Origin: Perkinsus olseni
Taxonomy: Eukaryota > Perkinsozoa > Perkinsida > Perkinsidae
Direction: 5' to 3'
DNA length: 64,000 bases
Assembly: GCA_013115135.1 (NCBI GenBank)
Contig: JABANP010000144.1
Span: 48,046 to 112,045 of the forward strand
Under the pieces are notes generated by a model. It was not told where the DNA came from. It saw nothing but the letters and a program-made list of their open reading frames with translations, and made no database searches. Of the stretch, positions 22,920 to 35,500 are shown piece after piece. The translations under genes were made by a program, and so were the position numbers. The stretch's first letter is position 1, and every line of letters begins with the position of its first letter.

Positions 22920-23040
22920 GGCACAACGTAACATGTTTAACAACAAGAACATCTCAGCTCATCATCCGAATCCAGCGGGGTTCCTTATACGGTGCACGAC
23001 GATGATGCTCAATAAGTCAACTGATGAACATTCTGAAGGG
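22920..23040 (-). repeat. Shared downstream block of family A (3' of A2)
   Basis: Contains AACGTAACATGTTTAACAAC and GATGCTCAATAAGTCAACTG, both found again 3' of A3 (24250-24380). A weaker version (AACATGATAAACAACAAGAG, then GATGCTGAAAAG and AATAAACCAACTCAT) lies 3' of A8 at about 61497-61570. It sits 100-220 bp after the stop codon, so it may be 3' UTR or a duplicated flank. Confidence 0.6.
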
Positions 23041-23140
23041 TAAGGCGAACATCTCCAGATTTTTTTTGTTTTTTGGATTATTCTTTGCTTACAGCGTTTT
23101 GAACTCGAAGACATCTAATCAAAAAAAGGTGGTTGAACTT

Positions 23141-24081
23141 CTAATCCCTCTTGACTTTGGGTTTGAGGTTGAAATCAAGAGGCAGTATGTGGTCCCACGT
23201 GAACAGAGTACTGCGAGTGATGTTCCTTCTGCCATGCTCTTCCACGTTGCATAACGGTTCTTCGTCTTCCTTACCCGACCATGCGGAGAGCCATGCTCCA
23301 AATCCGGACTTTTTCTCGCCTGTGGACTTTTTGAGAATCATCAAGGTCACCAAACCTTCGGTTTCAGCGTCTCCCCCATTCACGAGAGACATCACCCCGT
23401 TGCAGACCGGGTAATAGGTCACGATTCGAGCCTTGCCCAAGTCGTACTTGACAACCAGATCCACATCTTCTATCACGCCACCACTGAATTGGAGTTCTAG
23501 TTTCCTACCCATCCTCCGACCGGTGTAAGTGCCATTCAACTTGGACAGGCTAGGAGATGGCTTCAGTGCCATCAAGCCCTGCTCACAGACCTCAGTTAAT
23601 TCTTCCTTCACGGACTTGGATGCCTCCTTAGATGCGTCGCTCTTGTCACAGCCAAACGTGGATTCACACGACATCACATTCTCGAAGCATTTTCCGTTCC
23701 CAACGTTAGCCTTGTACTCTTTAGTCTCGCCATCCTTCAGGCGGAGAACCCTAGCATGGAGTGACTTTCTCGTGCTCGTCGTTCAACGAATTGAACGGTA
23801 TGAAGTCGAAGGTCTTTATGTCCGCCTTGGTGTTCCTGGGGCTTCTAGCTTTCTCTCAGGAATACTTTCTTGTGTTTGGTCAAACCGCGGCGTCTAGAAT
23901 CAGCGACGGTAACGACTGCTGTTCCTTCATGAGGGACGAAGAAGTACTCCGCTCCACTGCGCACTTGGGCGTACAAGAGTTCTTTCTCTCTAAGAACTTG
24001 GGCCCAGATCGGGTTTGCCAATAGACAGCTCAGACCAAGACACCAGAACGTTTTGGCTACGAAGGACTTCGAGAGGACCAT
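23141..24081 (-). pseudogene. Family A secreted protein, copy A2, two frame breaks
   Basis: Begins MVLSKSFVAKTFWCLGLSCLL at 24081 (better supported than the in-frame Met at 24126, because A3 begins MVLSKS as well). ELLYAQV, EYFFVP and SRRRGLTKHKK follow. The frame is lost near 23858 and again near 23757-23761; each is equivalent to one extra base. The C-terminal half from 23677 to 23141 is continuous, with GLMALKPSPSLSKLNGTYTG, TYYPVCNG, LMILKKS and CNVEEHGRRNITR. Very close to A3, so the breaks look recent. Confidence 0.7.
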
Positions 24082-24169
24082 GACTGGAATAACGAAAAGC
24101 TGGATGGAAAATTTTCTCGACCGCACTTCATTATCGCCACTATACTGACATCACTCTTTCGAACGACGT

Positions 24170-24390
24170 CACTCAGCCCCCCTCCTTCGGGAGAGATATT
24201 GGAAAGTCGAACAGAGTACTTTCATTGACGACACCTTCCCATTCAACGAACAACAACGTAACATGTCGAACATGAAAAGAACAGCACAGCTCTGGTTATC
24301 ATCTAGATCTTTCCTGGTTTTCTTCCATTTGCGTACAGAATGATGATGATGCTCAATGAACCAACTGATGAGCATTCAAATTAGGGTGAA
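24170..24390 (-). repeat. Shared downstream block of family A (3' of A3)
   Basis: GAGATATTGGAAAGTCGAAC (about 24190) and CATGTCGAACATGAAAAGAA (about 24262) recur in slightly changed form 3' of A1 (about 21283 and 21360). GATGCTCAATGAACCAACTG (about 24348) recurs 3' of A2. CATGTCGAACATG is a palindrome with a 3-base centre. Confidence 0.6.
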
Positions 24391-24459
24391 CTTGAGCCGG
24401 TGGGCGCGGATGGATTTTGTAAACTGCTTCTTGTGCGTTACTATGAAAAAGCTGAGGTC

Positions 24460-25365
24460 TCAGTCCATCTTGGCTTTGGGTTTGAGGTTGTAATCAAGAG
24501 GCAGTATGTGGTCCCACTTGAACAGAGTACTGCGAGTGATGTTCCTTCTGCCATGCTCTTCCGCGTTGCATAGCGGTTCTTCATCATGTATCACCCACGA
24601 CAGCAGCCATCGTCCTAAAGTGGCCTCTTCCTTGCCTCTGGACTTCTTCAGAATCATCAAAGCCACTGTCCCCTCGGGTTCTCCCGTCCCCCCGCCAACT
24701 AGAGATATCATACCGTTACAGAGCGGATGATACGTCACTAGACGAGCCTCTCTCACGGGCTTCTCGGTGAGGAGATCAATGTCCTCTACCACACCACCAC
24801 TGAATCGGACCTCAAGGCTCCTATCGAGTCGGCTGCCGGTGTAGGTGCCATTGAGCTTGGACAGGCCAGGAGAAGGCTTCAGTGCCGTGAAGCCTTGAAT
24901 GCAGGCCTCCGTTAGTTCATCCATAACGTCTTGCGTTACCCTTCTGCCGGTGAACGTAGGCTCCGACAATTTTATATCGTAGAAGCACCGGCCACCCCCA
25001 ACGCGAACGAGGTATCCTGTGGTCCTGCCTTCCTTCAAGCGTAGAATCCTAGCTCTAGTGACGCGCTGGTTACCGCTGCCCAACCAGTTGTATGGTACGA
25101 AGTCGTAGGCCTCTACGTCCGCCCTCTCACCGTCGTGGCCTCGGCTTCTAGCCTTCTGTCGAAATACCTTCTTGTGTTTGGTGAGAGCGAGGCGTCTGGA
25201 TGCGGCGATGGTAGCGACCTCGATTCTTCGATGGGGAATGAAGACAAACTCCGCTCCGCTGGCTACACGGGCGTACAGGAGTTCATTTTCCCTGTACACT
25301 TCACCCTTGGTGCTGTATACCAATAGACAGAATTTAATGACGATTAATGACTTGGAGAGGACCAT
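24460..25365 (-). CDS. Family A secreted protein, copy A3 (intact)
   Basis: 301 codons, no intron. MVLSKSLIVIKFCLLVYSTKG serves as signal peptide. Landmarks in order: RENELLYARV, EFVFIPHR, FRQKARSRGH, DFVPYNWLG, ARILRLKEGRTTGYLVRV, CFYD, GFTALKPSPGLSKLNGTYTG, TYHPLCNG, LMILKKSRG, CNAEEHGRRNITR and WDHILPLDYNLKPK. It ends a few residues after, at 24460. This copy and A7 are the best references for the family. Function unknown. There is no transmembrane segment after the signal peptide and no GPI-like tail. Confidence 0.8.
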   Translation of the reverse strand: MVLSKSLIVIKFCLLVYSTKGEVYRENELLYARVASGAEFVFIPHRRIEVATIAASRRLALTKHKKVFRQKARSRGHDGERADVEAYDFVPYNWLGSGNQRVTRARILRLKEGRTTGYLVRVGGGRCFYDIKLSEPTFTGRRVTQDVMDELTEACIQGFTALKPSPGLSKLNGTYTGSRLDRSLEVRFSGGVVEDIDLLTEKPVREARLVTYHPLCNGMISLVGGGTGEPEGTVALMILKKSRGKEEATLGRWLLSWVIHDEEPLCNAEEHGRRNITRSTLFKWDHILPLDYNLKPKAKMD

Positions 25366-26401
25366 GAAGGGACTCGTGAAAAGCTAGCTGATAATAACGT
25401 CTTTCTCCCTCCCCGCGGAGTCTGCCACTGTTACTAGCCTTCTCCGTTGACGCGATGCGCGAGCAAAGTGCAGTTCACGCCGAAACTACTTAAGTATGTA
25501 ACATGGACAAACTACCCTCGACTCACCCGGGGTTATTGGTTCATCTGCCCTCGCCATGTCTTGTCGTAACAGCTAGGGGCGTCACACAGCTCCGAGTCGG
25601 TGCGACGTATAGCGGAAGAAGCTGTAACTCCTACTTCCGCCGGTGACACGTTCACCCTTTGAGCTGCCACCTCCATGGAGGGAAGTCCTTCGTCACACAC
25701 ACTACTCTTGAAAGGGAGGACGAGCTCAGAGAGGATCATTGGGGCTTCGGGGACGAACTCATGTGCCTGGAATTTCAACACGCAAATCTTTCGGGCGAGT
25801 GAGGATTCACCTGGGCGAGCGAGATTTTCGCCTTCAATCATGCGCAGTGTGATCGTTTGCAAATGATACGACTGTTAACGATATTATTATCAGTGACTGT
25901 GACGGCGATAGGGACCACGTCCCTTCACCCAGGGAGTGCGCCGCAGAGGGAGAACGTCTCCGATGAAGGAAGCTGCCAAATGTAAGGGGATTTACGGTAC
26001 TCCTTTCCGTTCATTGATGGCCCTCAACGGCTACCATATCCTCCTACCCTTCAGACGTGAGGACCCCTCGACGGCACAATCTGTCCGAAAGTACTGACCA
26101 GGACCTTCATCGTGTTTTTGGATCAGCTCAAGATGCATGGCAAACTCATTCGGGGACGGGCATGAGAACGATGTAATCCCAAGGGCGGGCGGGATTAGGT
26201 GGAGTCCAAGTTTTGGCAGATCACTGTCGTCTTTGGCTGGGCAATCCGATAAGATCGAAGAGTGGTTGAGAACACGAGACGAGGCGGCTCAGCGCGGGAC
26301 GCAGGAGTTGTGATGCTGCAAGTATTGTTAAGGATATCTTTCTCCCTATCGATGCTTGTGTTGGTGGCGAGGTGAAGTGGTTCTCAGTTAACGTCGCTTG
26401 G
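25366..26401. other. Intergenic, one uncertain minus-strand frame
   Basis: A minus-strand frame at 25533-25862 (starts MQTITLRMIEGENLARPGES) has a plausible composition, but it has no recognised domain and no exon partner. The remainder shows nothing I can support. Confidence 0.35.
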
Positions 26402-28441
26402 ATGGTCGTTTCGACGGCAGCGGTGGTCGCTGCCTTGACAGTAGGCGTAGCTAGGTCTACGACATGTTTCCTTTGGGAACCATATTGCTACGATCAACTA
26501 GGTAGTAGCCGGGGACACTGGAAGAGAGGGGCAGTGGATGTCCGAGGGTGAAGTATAATCTAGAATTTCGATTTGGGTTACGCTGCGACTCTCCCGATCC
26601 GGGATGGTTGTGACGATTTAATATTAGCAACGATCGATCTGAACGGGTGGCCTATAATTCGACTGCGTATTAGTCCTGTGCACACGTCAAGGTGAATCAG
26701 GACGGCTGTAAGGTCACGGGTGTAGTGGATGACGATTGTTTCAGTGATGACCCACAAGGGCCCAAGGCTGAGTGGTGCCTCCTACGACCTTTGTTGTCGT
26801 GGCGGAGTCGAGCATGAAGAGGTCTGCGCTAACGTGTCTTTGAGTGCGTTGCCGACCCCTTTCACTTGGGGCGTATTTAACTAGTCAGGCTGCTGCGATC
26901 TCGTGATGGAGGGGGCGATCACCGCCTTGTCTTCTTCAACATTGGCGCCAATGACGGCGGGTCGGTTGGGAAATTCCTCAATCCACACGACCATCCGAGA
27001 AGTGTCATCAGCGCAATCGTTATTCACGAGGTCCTAGCTGGTGCCAGTCGTGACGGTTTGATAACTTGTCGCCGCCTGCAGGGATGGCTGCAGAGGTTCC
27101 CGCCCAGTAGGACGGTAATGCATGCGATTGAGCCCAACCCGATTCATAGAGCCGCGCTGGAAAGGCTGCCGGAAATGTAGGCAGGGTGGCCGTGTTGCTG
27201 AGGATCTACTCCGAACAGCGTATCTGAGGTTGAGCAGGGGTGGGGCCCATTCTTTGGCGATAGGACACTCTGCTCTCACTTGTGTAAGATTTTCATTGCG
27301 CGGTTGTCGGTATGTGGACAACGAGGGGGGATGGTTGGTCGGATGATCTCGGCGTCAGCATGGTTCATCAGGTATCCCAATCACACTATAGTAGTACTAC
27401 CGGCGGCAGCCGGCGTTGCAGGGGAAGAGGAGACATTGTAAAAGTATCTTGTGGGAGTTGCAAAGGTTGATAGTGTTCACCACCGACAAGAAAGATACTT
27501 CTCGAGACCTCTAGAAGGGGCCCTCGGCGCAAACAGAGACGAAGGCGGTCGCGTGGTTTCTGAAGGGGAAGCAGTACCCATGGTTGACATAACCGATTAC
27601 ATCACCGGTAGACAGCGGTATCGGTGAAAAAGATATGCAGGCATGTTCAGGGCACTGCAGAGACAAAGATACTTGCGTATGCGTGCTGGATGTCGAGGGA
27701 TCTGAGTTTAGGATACTCCGCAGGATGGTGAAACAGAGGGCGGCCCTTTGCCTGTGAGTCGTGCTGTTGTGTCAGCTTGTCGCCAGTCGCTCGGCAGGTG
27801 CAACGTACTGATCGTAGAGTGGCATGAGCCTACTTACTCGGAGGATGTGAAAGTGCTGCTGGAGGACTTCCCCCAAGGGATTCCCCACCCGGTCACAGTG
27901 GCCAGTCGGGAGATGTTCTCAGCGGCCGTATTCGATAGTGCTCTGAGGTAATAGCCCGGGCGTCCTGTGGATTCTGGTTCTGGCCGTGATGTGGTACTGC
28001 CAAATAATACAGAAAAATGAGGCTATTCCCGTGCTTGATTCTTGGGGCCTGCTGGACGCCTATCACAGCGCTTCCGAAGGCGTGCTTCTGAGGGGCCCCA
28101 CCCGTTAGACCTATTGATAGTTCGTGTCTTCACCTCAGTCGGATGCCTGATACCGCCCGGTTCTCCATCAGGTTCATCCTGTCGGACCCGAACGACCCTT
28201 GTCATGTGAACTATATATCGTTTCGTTATGATGAGCAACAATTCGATATTTAGCATGCTCTGCCGCGATCGGTCTCTGACGTGGACTTGCTGTGTTCTGT
28301 TGCCAAGAAGTAGGGGTCTGAGCGCCGCCCAGTGGCAGGTTTGGGGAATATGATCCTGACGGCATGGCGGTCATCATCGGCGGCGACGATTCAGCGGACG
28401 ATGATGTTCCGACAGGCTGTATCATTCGCAACGTGGAATAA
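26402..28441 (+). CDS. Secreted or Golgi FkbM-type SAM-dependent methyltransferase
   Basis: Exon-like frames give the motifs of FkbM/Methyltransf_21 enzymes in the right order. A start at 26402 reads MVVSTAAVVAALTVGVARS, a signal peptide or anchor. FFNIGANDGGSVGKFL at about 26932-26980 is the SAM-binding loop. HAIEPNPIHRAALERL (about 27121-27168) is the acidic strand-2 motif. VPMVDITDYITG lies near 27575. VLDVEGSEFRILRRM (27683-27727) and VLIVEWHEP (about 27805-27831) follow. Exons at 28143-28240 and to TAA at 28441 (ending DDVPTGCIIRNVE) plausibly complete the C-terminus. FkbM enzymes often O-methylate sugars; the signal peptide suggests a secretory-pathway substrate. Exon borders, including the first intron, are inferred. 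Confidence 0.65.
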
Positions 28442-28799
28442 AAAGCGGACCAAGAAGGGTACTATAGAGGGCCTGGCACGGGGACAGCTACACAGAGGGA
28501 CAGCAACGCAAATGGTTGAATCATTCCGCTTGTAATAGAGAGAATATCCCAACGGCTAAGGCCACTCCTGGCCTGTAACGACGCGCGGGAGAGCAACGAA
28601 ATGTAGTAGGCCTGGTCTCGGGGAGGGCGAAGGTCGACCCGAGCGAATGCACCTTCCTTCCTCGTGGTGGCCATCATGAATATTCTGCTGTTTCCTGTGC
28701 TCATATTCGGTGATATTACTCTCTACTAATCTATTGGTCAGGCCAGTGGAGCAAGATGTTCATCCGAGTAGGAGAGTCATTGTTCCGGGTAGGGCTGTC

Positions 28800-29913
28800 T
28801 TAATAAGCGGTTCGACACTAGCAATGCTGTGAAGGTGCGGAACCACGAGATAGCTTACAGGACGGTCCTCGGCCTACCCTATCCACAGCAGGAGCTGGAT
28901 CGGTTGAAGCGGAGAGATACGCACTACGTGATGGGTTACTGACACCTCTAGCTTTGGGGCGGGATATTCCGGCGTTTTCAGACGGAGAAGTGGAAGAAGT
29001 TGAAGAAAGGCAAACCATCGAACAGTCCTCGGTGGGCACAGTCGTTGCCATGAGCTGTTGTTTCTGAGACGTCTATCGTGTTGTGTTCGGCTGGTGAAGT
29101 GGATTTTCAATAGTAGCTAATTGATTTCATCACCACCACTATGATTGACCCTGACCATGTTGATGCCCCGCCACTTTACGGGAATGACCCGGAGGAGATA
29201 TGTAATAGGGGGCCGGGGTATTGGTTGCTTCTCTGCTTCAAGATAAGATGCTTTGGTGATTTCTGTGTATTGTGACGGGCTGCATGTGGACGTTAGGTGA
29301 CATTAACGGTATGGATGCTCGGGCATATGACAGTGTCAAAGACGAGGAGAATGAAAAGAGAAAGGTACTCTGGTGGCGTTCCACTGATCGCTGGGGAGAG
29401 AACGTGTTGGACTGGCAGTGTCTTGGCATGAGTTGATGTAGTTCGGGAATGGACTGGAACTGGTTGTAGCCTACAACGTTCTTGCGACAACGAGATTGTA
29501 GAAGTCTCATCGTTATTTTGGTTAGAATCGGGAACGAGAAGAGGATGCTGCCTTTGAGAAGTCCTCAGAGTCGGGCAAGAAGGTTGTCGGAATGGAATAC
29601 ATGGCGCCGAAAAAGGAGCGACGTTTTAAGGTGGGAGTGACTGGATGTGCATGGGACGCTCTCTGCGAGTTGTGAATACGGGCCCCCTGTTCTACTGCCG
29701 TAGCCAGAAACGATGGGCAGCAGTTGAGAGGGATTATTGGTACAATATCGTTAGTGCTGACATCGCTAAAGGATGTAGTCGTCCTGGCTACACCAATGCC
29801 CTCCCGGTTGATGCCGCTTTAGGATCTCCGATATGACGCGAATCGTTGGGGGTGGCGTTCCCGAGAATATGACGGAAGTGATCTACTTCCCCGAAAGTAT
29901 GCGCGCTAGCTGA
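28800..29913 (+). CDS. Unrecognised multi-exon gene
   Basis: A chain of exon-like frames: VRNHEIAYRTVLGLPYPQQE (from about 28833), then across a very short intron (17 or 24 nt, ending at 28951); DHVDAPPLYGNDPEE (about 29155); MDARAYDSVKDEENEKRK (about 29312); EDAAFEKSSESGKKVVGMEY (about 29543); and a final exon MTRIVGGGVPENMTEV ending FPESMRAS with TGA at 29911. Highly charged, probably soluble. No domain recognised. The second exon is ambiguous because two splice choices give different open frames. Confidence 0.35.
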
Positions 29914-29977
29914 GCAGGAGGCCTTTTTATTGTTATATTACGAAGGCTATCACTGTCCGTGTTCCCTTCAGCTCTAC

Positions 29978-32441
29978 ATGGCGTACCATGGTCGTCGCGG
30001 TCCGCCATGCTGCATAAAGATACGCCTGCCCAGACACGGCGGTTATGAGGAGGGCCCCAGCATGAACCTCAAGAAGTTATTTGTAATACGACAGGACGGC
30101 TGGTATGAGCTTGAGATGTCTTCCGCAGGTCGAGAACTACAACAGACTGCGCCAATTCATCAGTGTTTACACCGTGCACCTTCGGTCGGAGGTGGGAGTT
30201 TATATACCGGACAGCGCTGCCATAACAGGGTGGGTTGGAGTGGTGATTACTCTCTGCTGCAGTACGGCTGTTGGCTCAGTTATGTCTCCTACGGCGGGCT
30301 GGTGCAAGTTGTTGATGGCTCACCTGCTGCGGTGACGACAGACAGCCGCGTTTTCGCATGGGGGCGGATGCCCTGGACTGGTGAGTAGCTTTTTGGGACC
30401 TCCTGCCGCAAGTCATCACGTGCGTGCGAGTCTTCTTCCGAGTGCTGCCATCTCTTGCAGGCACCCAACCCGCACTCGGTCTCGAGAACGTTCTGTCCTT
30501 GGCCCGTAAGCGTGTACGGTGTGTAGCAGTAGGAGCTGGTCACGCCCTAGCCCTCACTGAGGGAGGGAAGGTAGGGGAGGTCACACAATGGCTGCTGGTC
30601 CCTAATGGTCTTCAGGTTATGTCTTGGGGGCTCGAACGACTCGGGCCAACTCGGCACAGGCGACGAACGAAGTCGGATTATTCCTGAGAGTGTTAAGTTA
30701 CCGAGTGACGTCTACGTCGATAAGGGTATGCTCGACGGTAGTGGCCTCTTCACAGGAAGGCTCTCTTCTTAGTTGCCTGTGGGCCTGATTACTCAGCAGC
30801 CATCACGAAATCCGGACAACTGTGGACATGGGGACGGTAAGGTGTGGTATCAGTTTTCTGAAGATGAAAATAATTTTGGATCGAAATTACTTTGCCGGTG
30901 CAGAATGCGCTGATTGCGAGCATTGAAGATTTTCAAGCATTATCTCCTGCGGAATACCACATTTTCTCCCCAAATCCACTCTACTTTATCAGGTACCAGG
31001 CTAGTAACTGGCCCCGGCTCTTCGTCGATACCTGGTGTAACGGCAATAAGCCCGGCTGTGATAACACAGCAGTCGGGCTGGCGGGCAAGAGGATCCTCAA
31101 AGTAAGCGCCGACACTCGGGGTTTTATGGACGGTACTCTTGCTTCGCCCCCTCCTCAGGTGTCATGCGGAGATCAGCACATGCTGGCCCTCACTAAGGAC
31201 GGCGAAGTCTTCTCCTGGGGATACAATGGTGGGTTCTCACGCTTTCTCATCGGTTTCGGATGACTTAACCCGTGGAAGAGTGATGTGGTAGCCTTTTGTG
31301 ACAGTTAGTCCTGTCAGATTTCGGTCAGCTTGGCTGGGGTCTTCACGGAGTTGACGTCGTAGGCCAACAACGGCCGCAGAAGGTGAAACTGAGCAATTTG
31401 GTTATTCGCAAATGCGGCCTCCTAGGTCCCCAACTTGCCCACGACGATCCGCGATATCGCTGCTGGTGGTGGTCACAGCGTCGCAGTCGGCGAGGATGGA
31501 TCGGTCTATGCATGGGGCAGCAACTCCCAGGGTGAGTCTTCAGGAGGGGGTGGCTGTTGTCGAGTAAGGTTCATGCTTCCGTAGGCCAACTCGGGCACGG
31601 GCTTCGTCAAGATTTCTCGGAGGCTACGCGTGTGCAGATGCCACAGCCAGTGAAGACCGTCACCGCCGGCAAGGTTGGAGTTCACGGCCCGTTTCAGAGT
31701 GCCCAGCTTTCGTGCTGTATGCTGTCAGGTTACGACACTCTGCTACTGTGGGGATGCCGATAACTCCTGTTATAATGTGGGGAGCAGTTCAGGCTGGCGG
31801 TCCGGACGTGGAGGCTCCGCCGGTGAAGTCCGATGAAGCTGCTGGACAGACGAAGAATGGAGATCATGAGGTGGGGTTGCATGGACCACTGGGCTAGTGG
31901 TCGACCAACAACTTGTCGCAGCGAGGTTGTTTCAAGCGTTCGGGTTGCAGTTTTCGGTGCTGGTCTCCATCGGAACGACAAGATGGTCTCTTTGTGCGCA
32001 CGCGGAAGGATTTCTAGTGGGTTGTGTCCTTCAGAAAATGAGCCACCAGCAGCTGGGTCTTCGTCAGTGATGGCAAAACTAGGCGGTGGCGGCGGTACAG
32101 CTAGCGTGCTGATTCCCGGCCAGGGAGAGGTCACTGCGATGAGCATTGGAGAGGCTCATGGAGCTGTTGTGAAGGGTAGGCTGGTTCTGGTGTGTTCGAT
32201 AGGATGGTTCATGACCTCTACAGGCGATACACTATACGGCTTCGGGTACAACTCGGAGAACCAGGCCGTGGCTGCAAGTTCCAAATCTTCCTTCGTGCCC
32301 CCAACACCGGTGGACATCGAGGAGATGCGGAAAGGGCCCGATGATCTCAACTTTACGAAGGTGATGCTGATCATGCTGACTTGCCCTCGTTACTTAGTCG
32401 ACTCCGTCAGGTATCCGACCTCGCCTGTGGCGGCTCGATGA
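29978..32441 (+). CDS. RCC1-repeat (beta-propeller) protein
   Basis: Repeated GxxHxxxLxxxGxVxxWG units typical of RCC1 blades are spread over many exons: VTTDSRVFAWG (about 30335), GAGHALALTEGGK (30533-30571), CGPDYSAAITKSGQLWTWG (about 30778-30836), CGDQHMLALTKDGEVFSWGY (31165-31224), GGGHSVAVGEDGSVYAWGSN (31466-31525), GQLGHGLRQD (after 31584) and GDTLYGFGYNSENQ (about 32222). Introns such as 30572-30614 and about 31531-31584 join blades in phase. RCC1 proteins act as Ran exchange factors or as general interaction scaffolds; this divergent one cannot be assigned. The ATG at 29978 (MAYHGRRGPP) is a candidate start. One blade is broken near 30626-30631 by an apparent extra base, after SWG. 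Confidence 0.7.
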
Positions 32442-32530
32442 GCTTGGCAGTTGCCAATTATTCCACTCAGTGAAATTCCCTATTTTCATAACAGACACTT
32501 GTTTCACAAGCAAAGCGATTTGTGCCGTCA

Positions 32531-35500
32531 ATGCTTCGACTTAACGGCAGTAGTGGGGTTTCCCTCGAGTCCTGTATGGCCGGCGGCGACCGTGAAGGGG
32601 TCGTTCACCCCAGAGACCTTCTAGAGGTGAAAGCCTCCAGCATCGGGACAGTACTGACGCTCACTGCTGCTTTCAGTGGATCTCTAAGCAAACGAACAGT
32701 GATGAAGTCGAGGGCTTCGCGGACCTTCAAGACGGAGAGGTCCTGCTAGAGATGGTCCAGTTGGTACGTACAAGATTATCGCCTTCCTTCGATCGCCACA
32801 CTGAGCGGGCGCGTGCATCAGTCTGAGCTGGTCGCATCCTCACCATCATGCTGTAGGTATGGCCCGATCTCTCCCCGTTGGGAACGACTTGCGATGCTTG
32901 GGAGGGCATATCTCGAATCGCCAATGCAGCTGATGTACCAGCCGGGCTCCTGGATGGCGGGGCCCGGTGGTCGAAGTCTGACCGGGCGGACTTGAACGAC
33001 AAGGGCTTCGCCTCGGCCATCTACAACACGCTAGCGGCTCTCTACTTTCTATGGAGTCTATGCCAGTGCCACGACTTCACGGCTAAGTTCGAGATCCCCA
33101 TAAATTCGCAAGTTGCCAAATTCTTGCAGTCGGATGGTTCCGTGAAGAGCTTGATCAAGGTGGGCTGTCCTACTGCGCGTACCATGAATTATCGTCTCTA
33201 GGGTGGAGGGCTGGCGGCCGAAGTCCCTGAGGCTGTACAGAGGGAAGAAGAGGACGTGGCAGACGTTCCTCCATCCGATGTGGCCAAGCCCGTTCGCGAG
33301 GTACGGCCACCACTGCTACGGACGTAACATATACCGTAGCTCGGCCCTCCGCAGGAATCCTCACGCGCATCGCCGAGCGTGGCATCACCTCCGAGACAGG
33401 CGGGCGCGGAGCCTAAGGGGACCAAGCCGCAGAAGAGAGAAGTGGTGGCACCCCGACTGAAGGAAGTACAGCGCGGTCGGAAGGAGAGTACACCCGCACA
33501 GTCCGAGAAAATGGCGGAATCGACACCGACCTCCGCTTTCCAATGGTCCAGCGGGGCGGATGCGGCGGAGCGAGGAGAGACGATAATACACAGGCTGAGG
33601 AGCGAGGTGGGATCTATGACGCAGCTGCTTCTGTCGAATGCTTGTGGTCAGGTGAAGAGGCTGCAGCGACAGCTAGAGATGGAAAGGGAGAGCTTCGCAG
33701 CGATGGAAGAGCTCGGCAAGCGGAAGCTAGTCGAACAGGAACTCAGGTCAGCTCGAATGATTCTGCGAGGCGCTGTTGCCAGCAGCAGCTGAGGAGACGG
33801 AATTTCGTCACGGAAACCGGCTGATGGTCCTCATTCCCTCAACTGCTACTGCTGTAGCGCAGCCCCGCAAGACAGGAAGCTTCTTTGTCAGGTTTGCGCA
33901 TGAGATGGAGCTCCTGAAGGAAGGTCACAGCGCAGCTCTGTGGGAAGCCGAGTCAGGGCTGGCCGAGGATGCTGCGTTGAAGTCGAGAGTGCTGAAGGAG
34001 CAGGCGGTGAGCCCCTACTGTCCCTCCCCGCTGCCATCCTGACCCACGGCAGGGAGCCTTCCGTGACCGGTCGCCTACTCTGAAGGAGTACGCGGCCTTA
34101 GTGGAGGCCCTGTCACGTACGGAGACAGCGATGCGGAAGCATAACGAACGAATGCGAGCACTAGAAGATGAGCGCCTACAACTTGGAGACCGGGTGAGGG
34201 ATATTACACGACGTGCATCGTATCGTCGACTCTGTTCAGGTGGTGAGGGCTTTGACAGGCCATCGCTCCAGTGCTGCTCCACAGAGCGTGCAGGAGCTGC
34301 ATGAGGCTGTGACGGCGGGAATCGACCGGAAACGCTCGAGCAAATCGTTGTCAAGCATCGACCGTGATATACTTATCAACCTGGAGAAGCTGGTGGGTCT
34401 CAGCAAGGGACTTCCTCGCCTCTGTGTAGCTCCGGATCGAGATCGGCTTTCTTCTTGTACTTTTGAAATATGAAATATGAAATAAAATAAATCTCAAATA
34501 TACGCCAGATTCTCAGATATAGAGAGCAATCTCTCTATATAAAAGAAATATTTCTCGTGAAATATGAAGCCACCAATTGTGGTCGTTGGAGGGTGTTTAT
34601 GGCCTTTAGATTAACCGCCTTGAAGAGGAAAAGATACTCCTCGAGCGTCGGTCACGAGATGCCGAAGCCCAGTGGACGGCTGGGGATGTGAGCGATCAAA
34701 CATCGGAGCTCAGCGCAATAGGATTCGGCAACATGAGCCTCTTCGCGGGGGACTCCAGCACTGCAGCTTCGGTCTGTGGTGACGCCGAAGCGATGGAAAG
34801 ATCATTCAGAATTGAGAAAGAGTGTGAAGAGTAAGTGAATATGGTTCCGGAATATGTACAGGGCTGTGCCGAGAATTGAACTCGGGACCTCTCGCACCCT
34901 AAGCGAGAATCATACCACTAGACCACACAGCCGATATCTTTTGAGTGCTGGATATACATCTGTGGCGGACGGCAAGCAAGCCGCTGAATGCCACGCGCTT
35001 TGATCAGGTTAAGAGCAACTACCTCGTATCTAAAACAGCGTTTGAAACTGCTGGAGGGCTCTGAGTCGTCGAAAGAGCACACGACGGAGGACGAAGCACA
35101 ACTTGTTGGTTTCCTGAGACGACTGAGGGCGGATGGTTTCGAGGTACTGCAAGGTGGTTACTTGGCTCAGCGAAACACACGGTGACTCGTCTCTCCTCGT
35201 AGTCCTCCCGCATGCTGCTGCTCCTGTTTTGGAAGATCGTGGGCTCTGCCATACGCGCGCGAAAGGAAGCGGGTCTAGCGACAGCTGAGGCGGCTACTGC
35301 ACGCGATCGGCTGCAGGAGTTGGAGGCAGCGAAAGTGAGCCAATGCTTGGTCGTCCGATGTTTCTTGTGAGGAAAGGGCCGTTCTTCAGAACGAACTTGC
35401 CCACACACATGCCCATGAGATCGATACTCTGAAGAAGCGACATCGCCGCGAATTGAGGAAAATAAGTGAGGAAATGATGACGAATAACAGCGAAGCGGAG

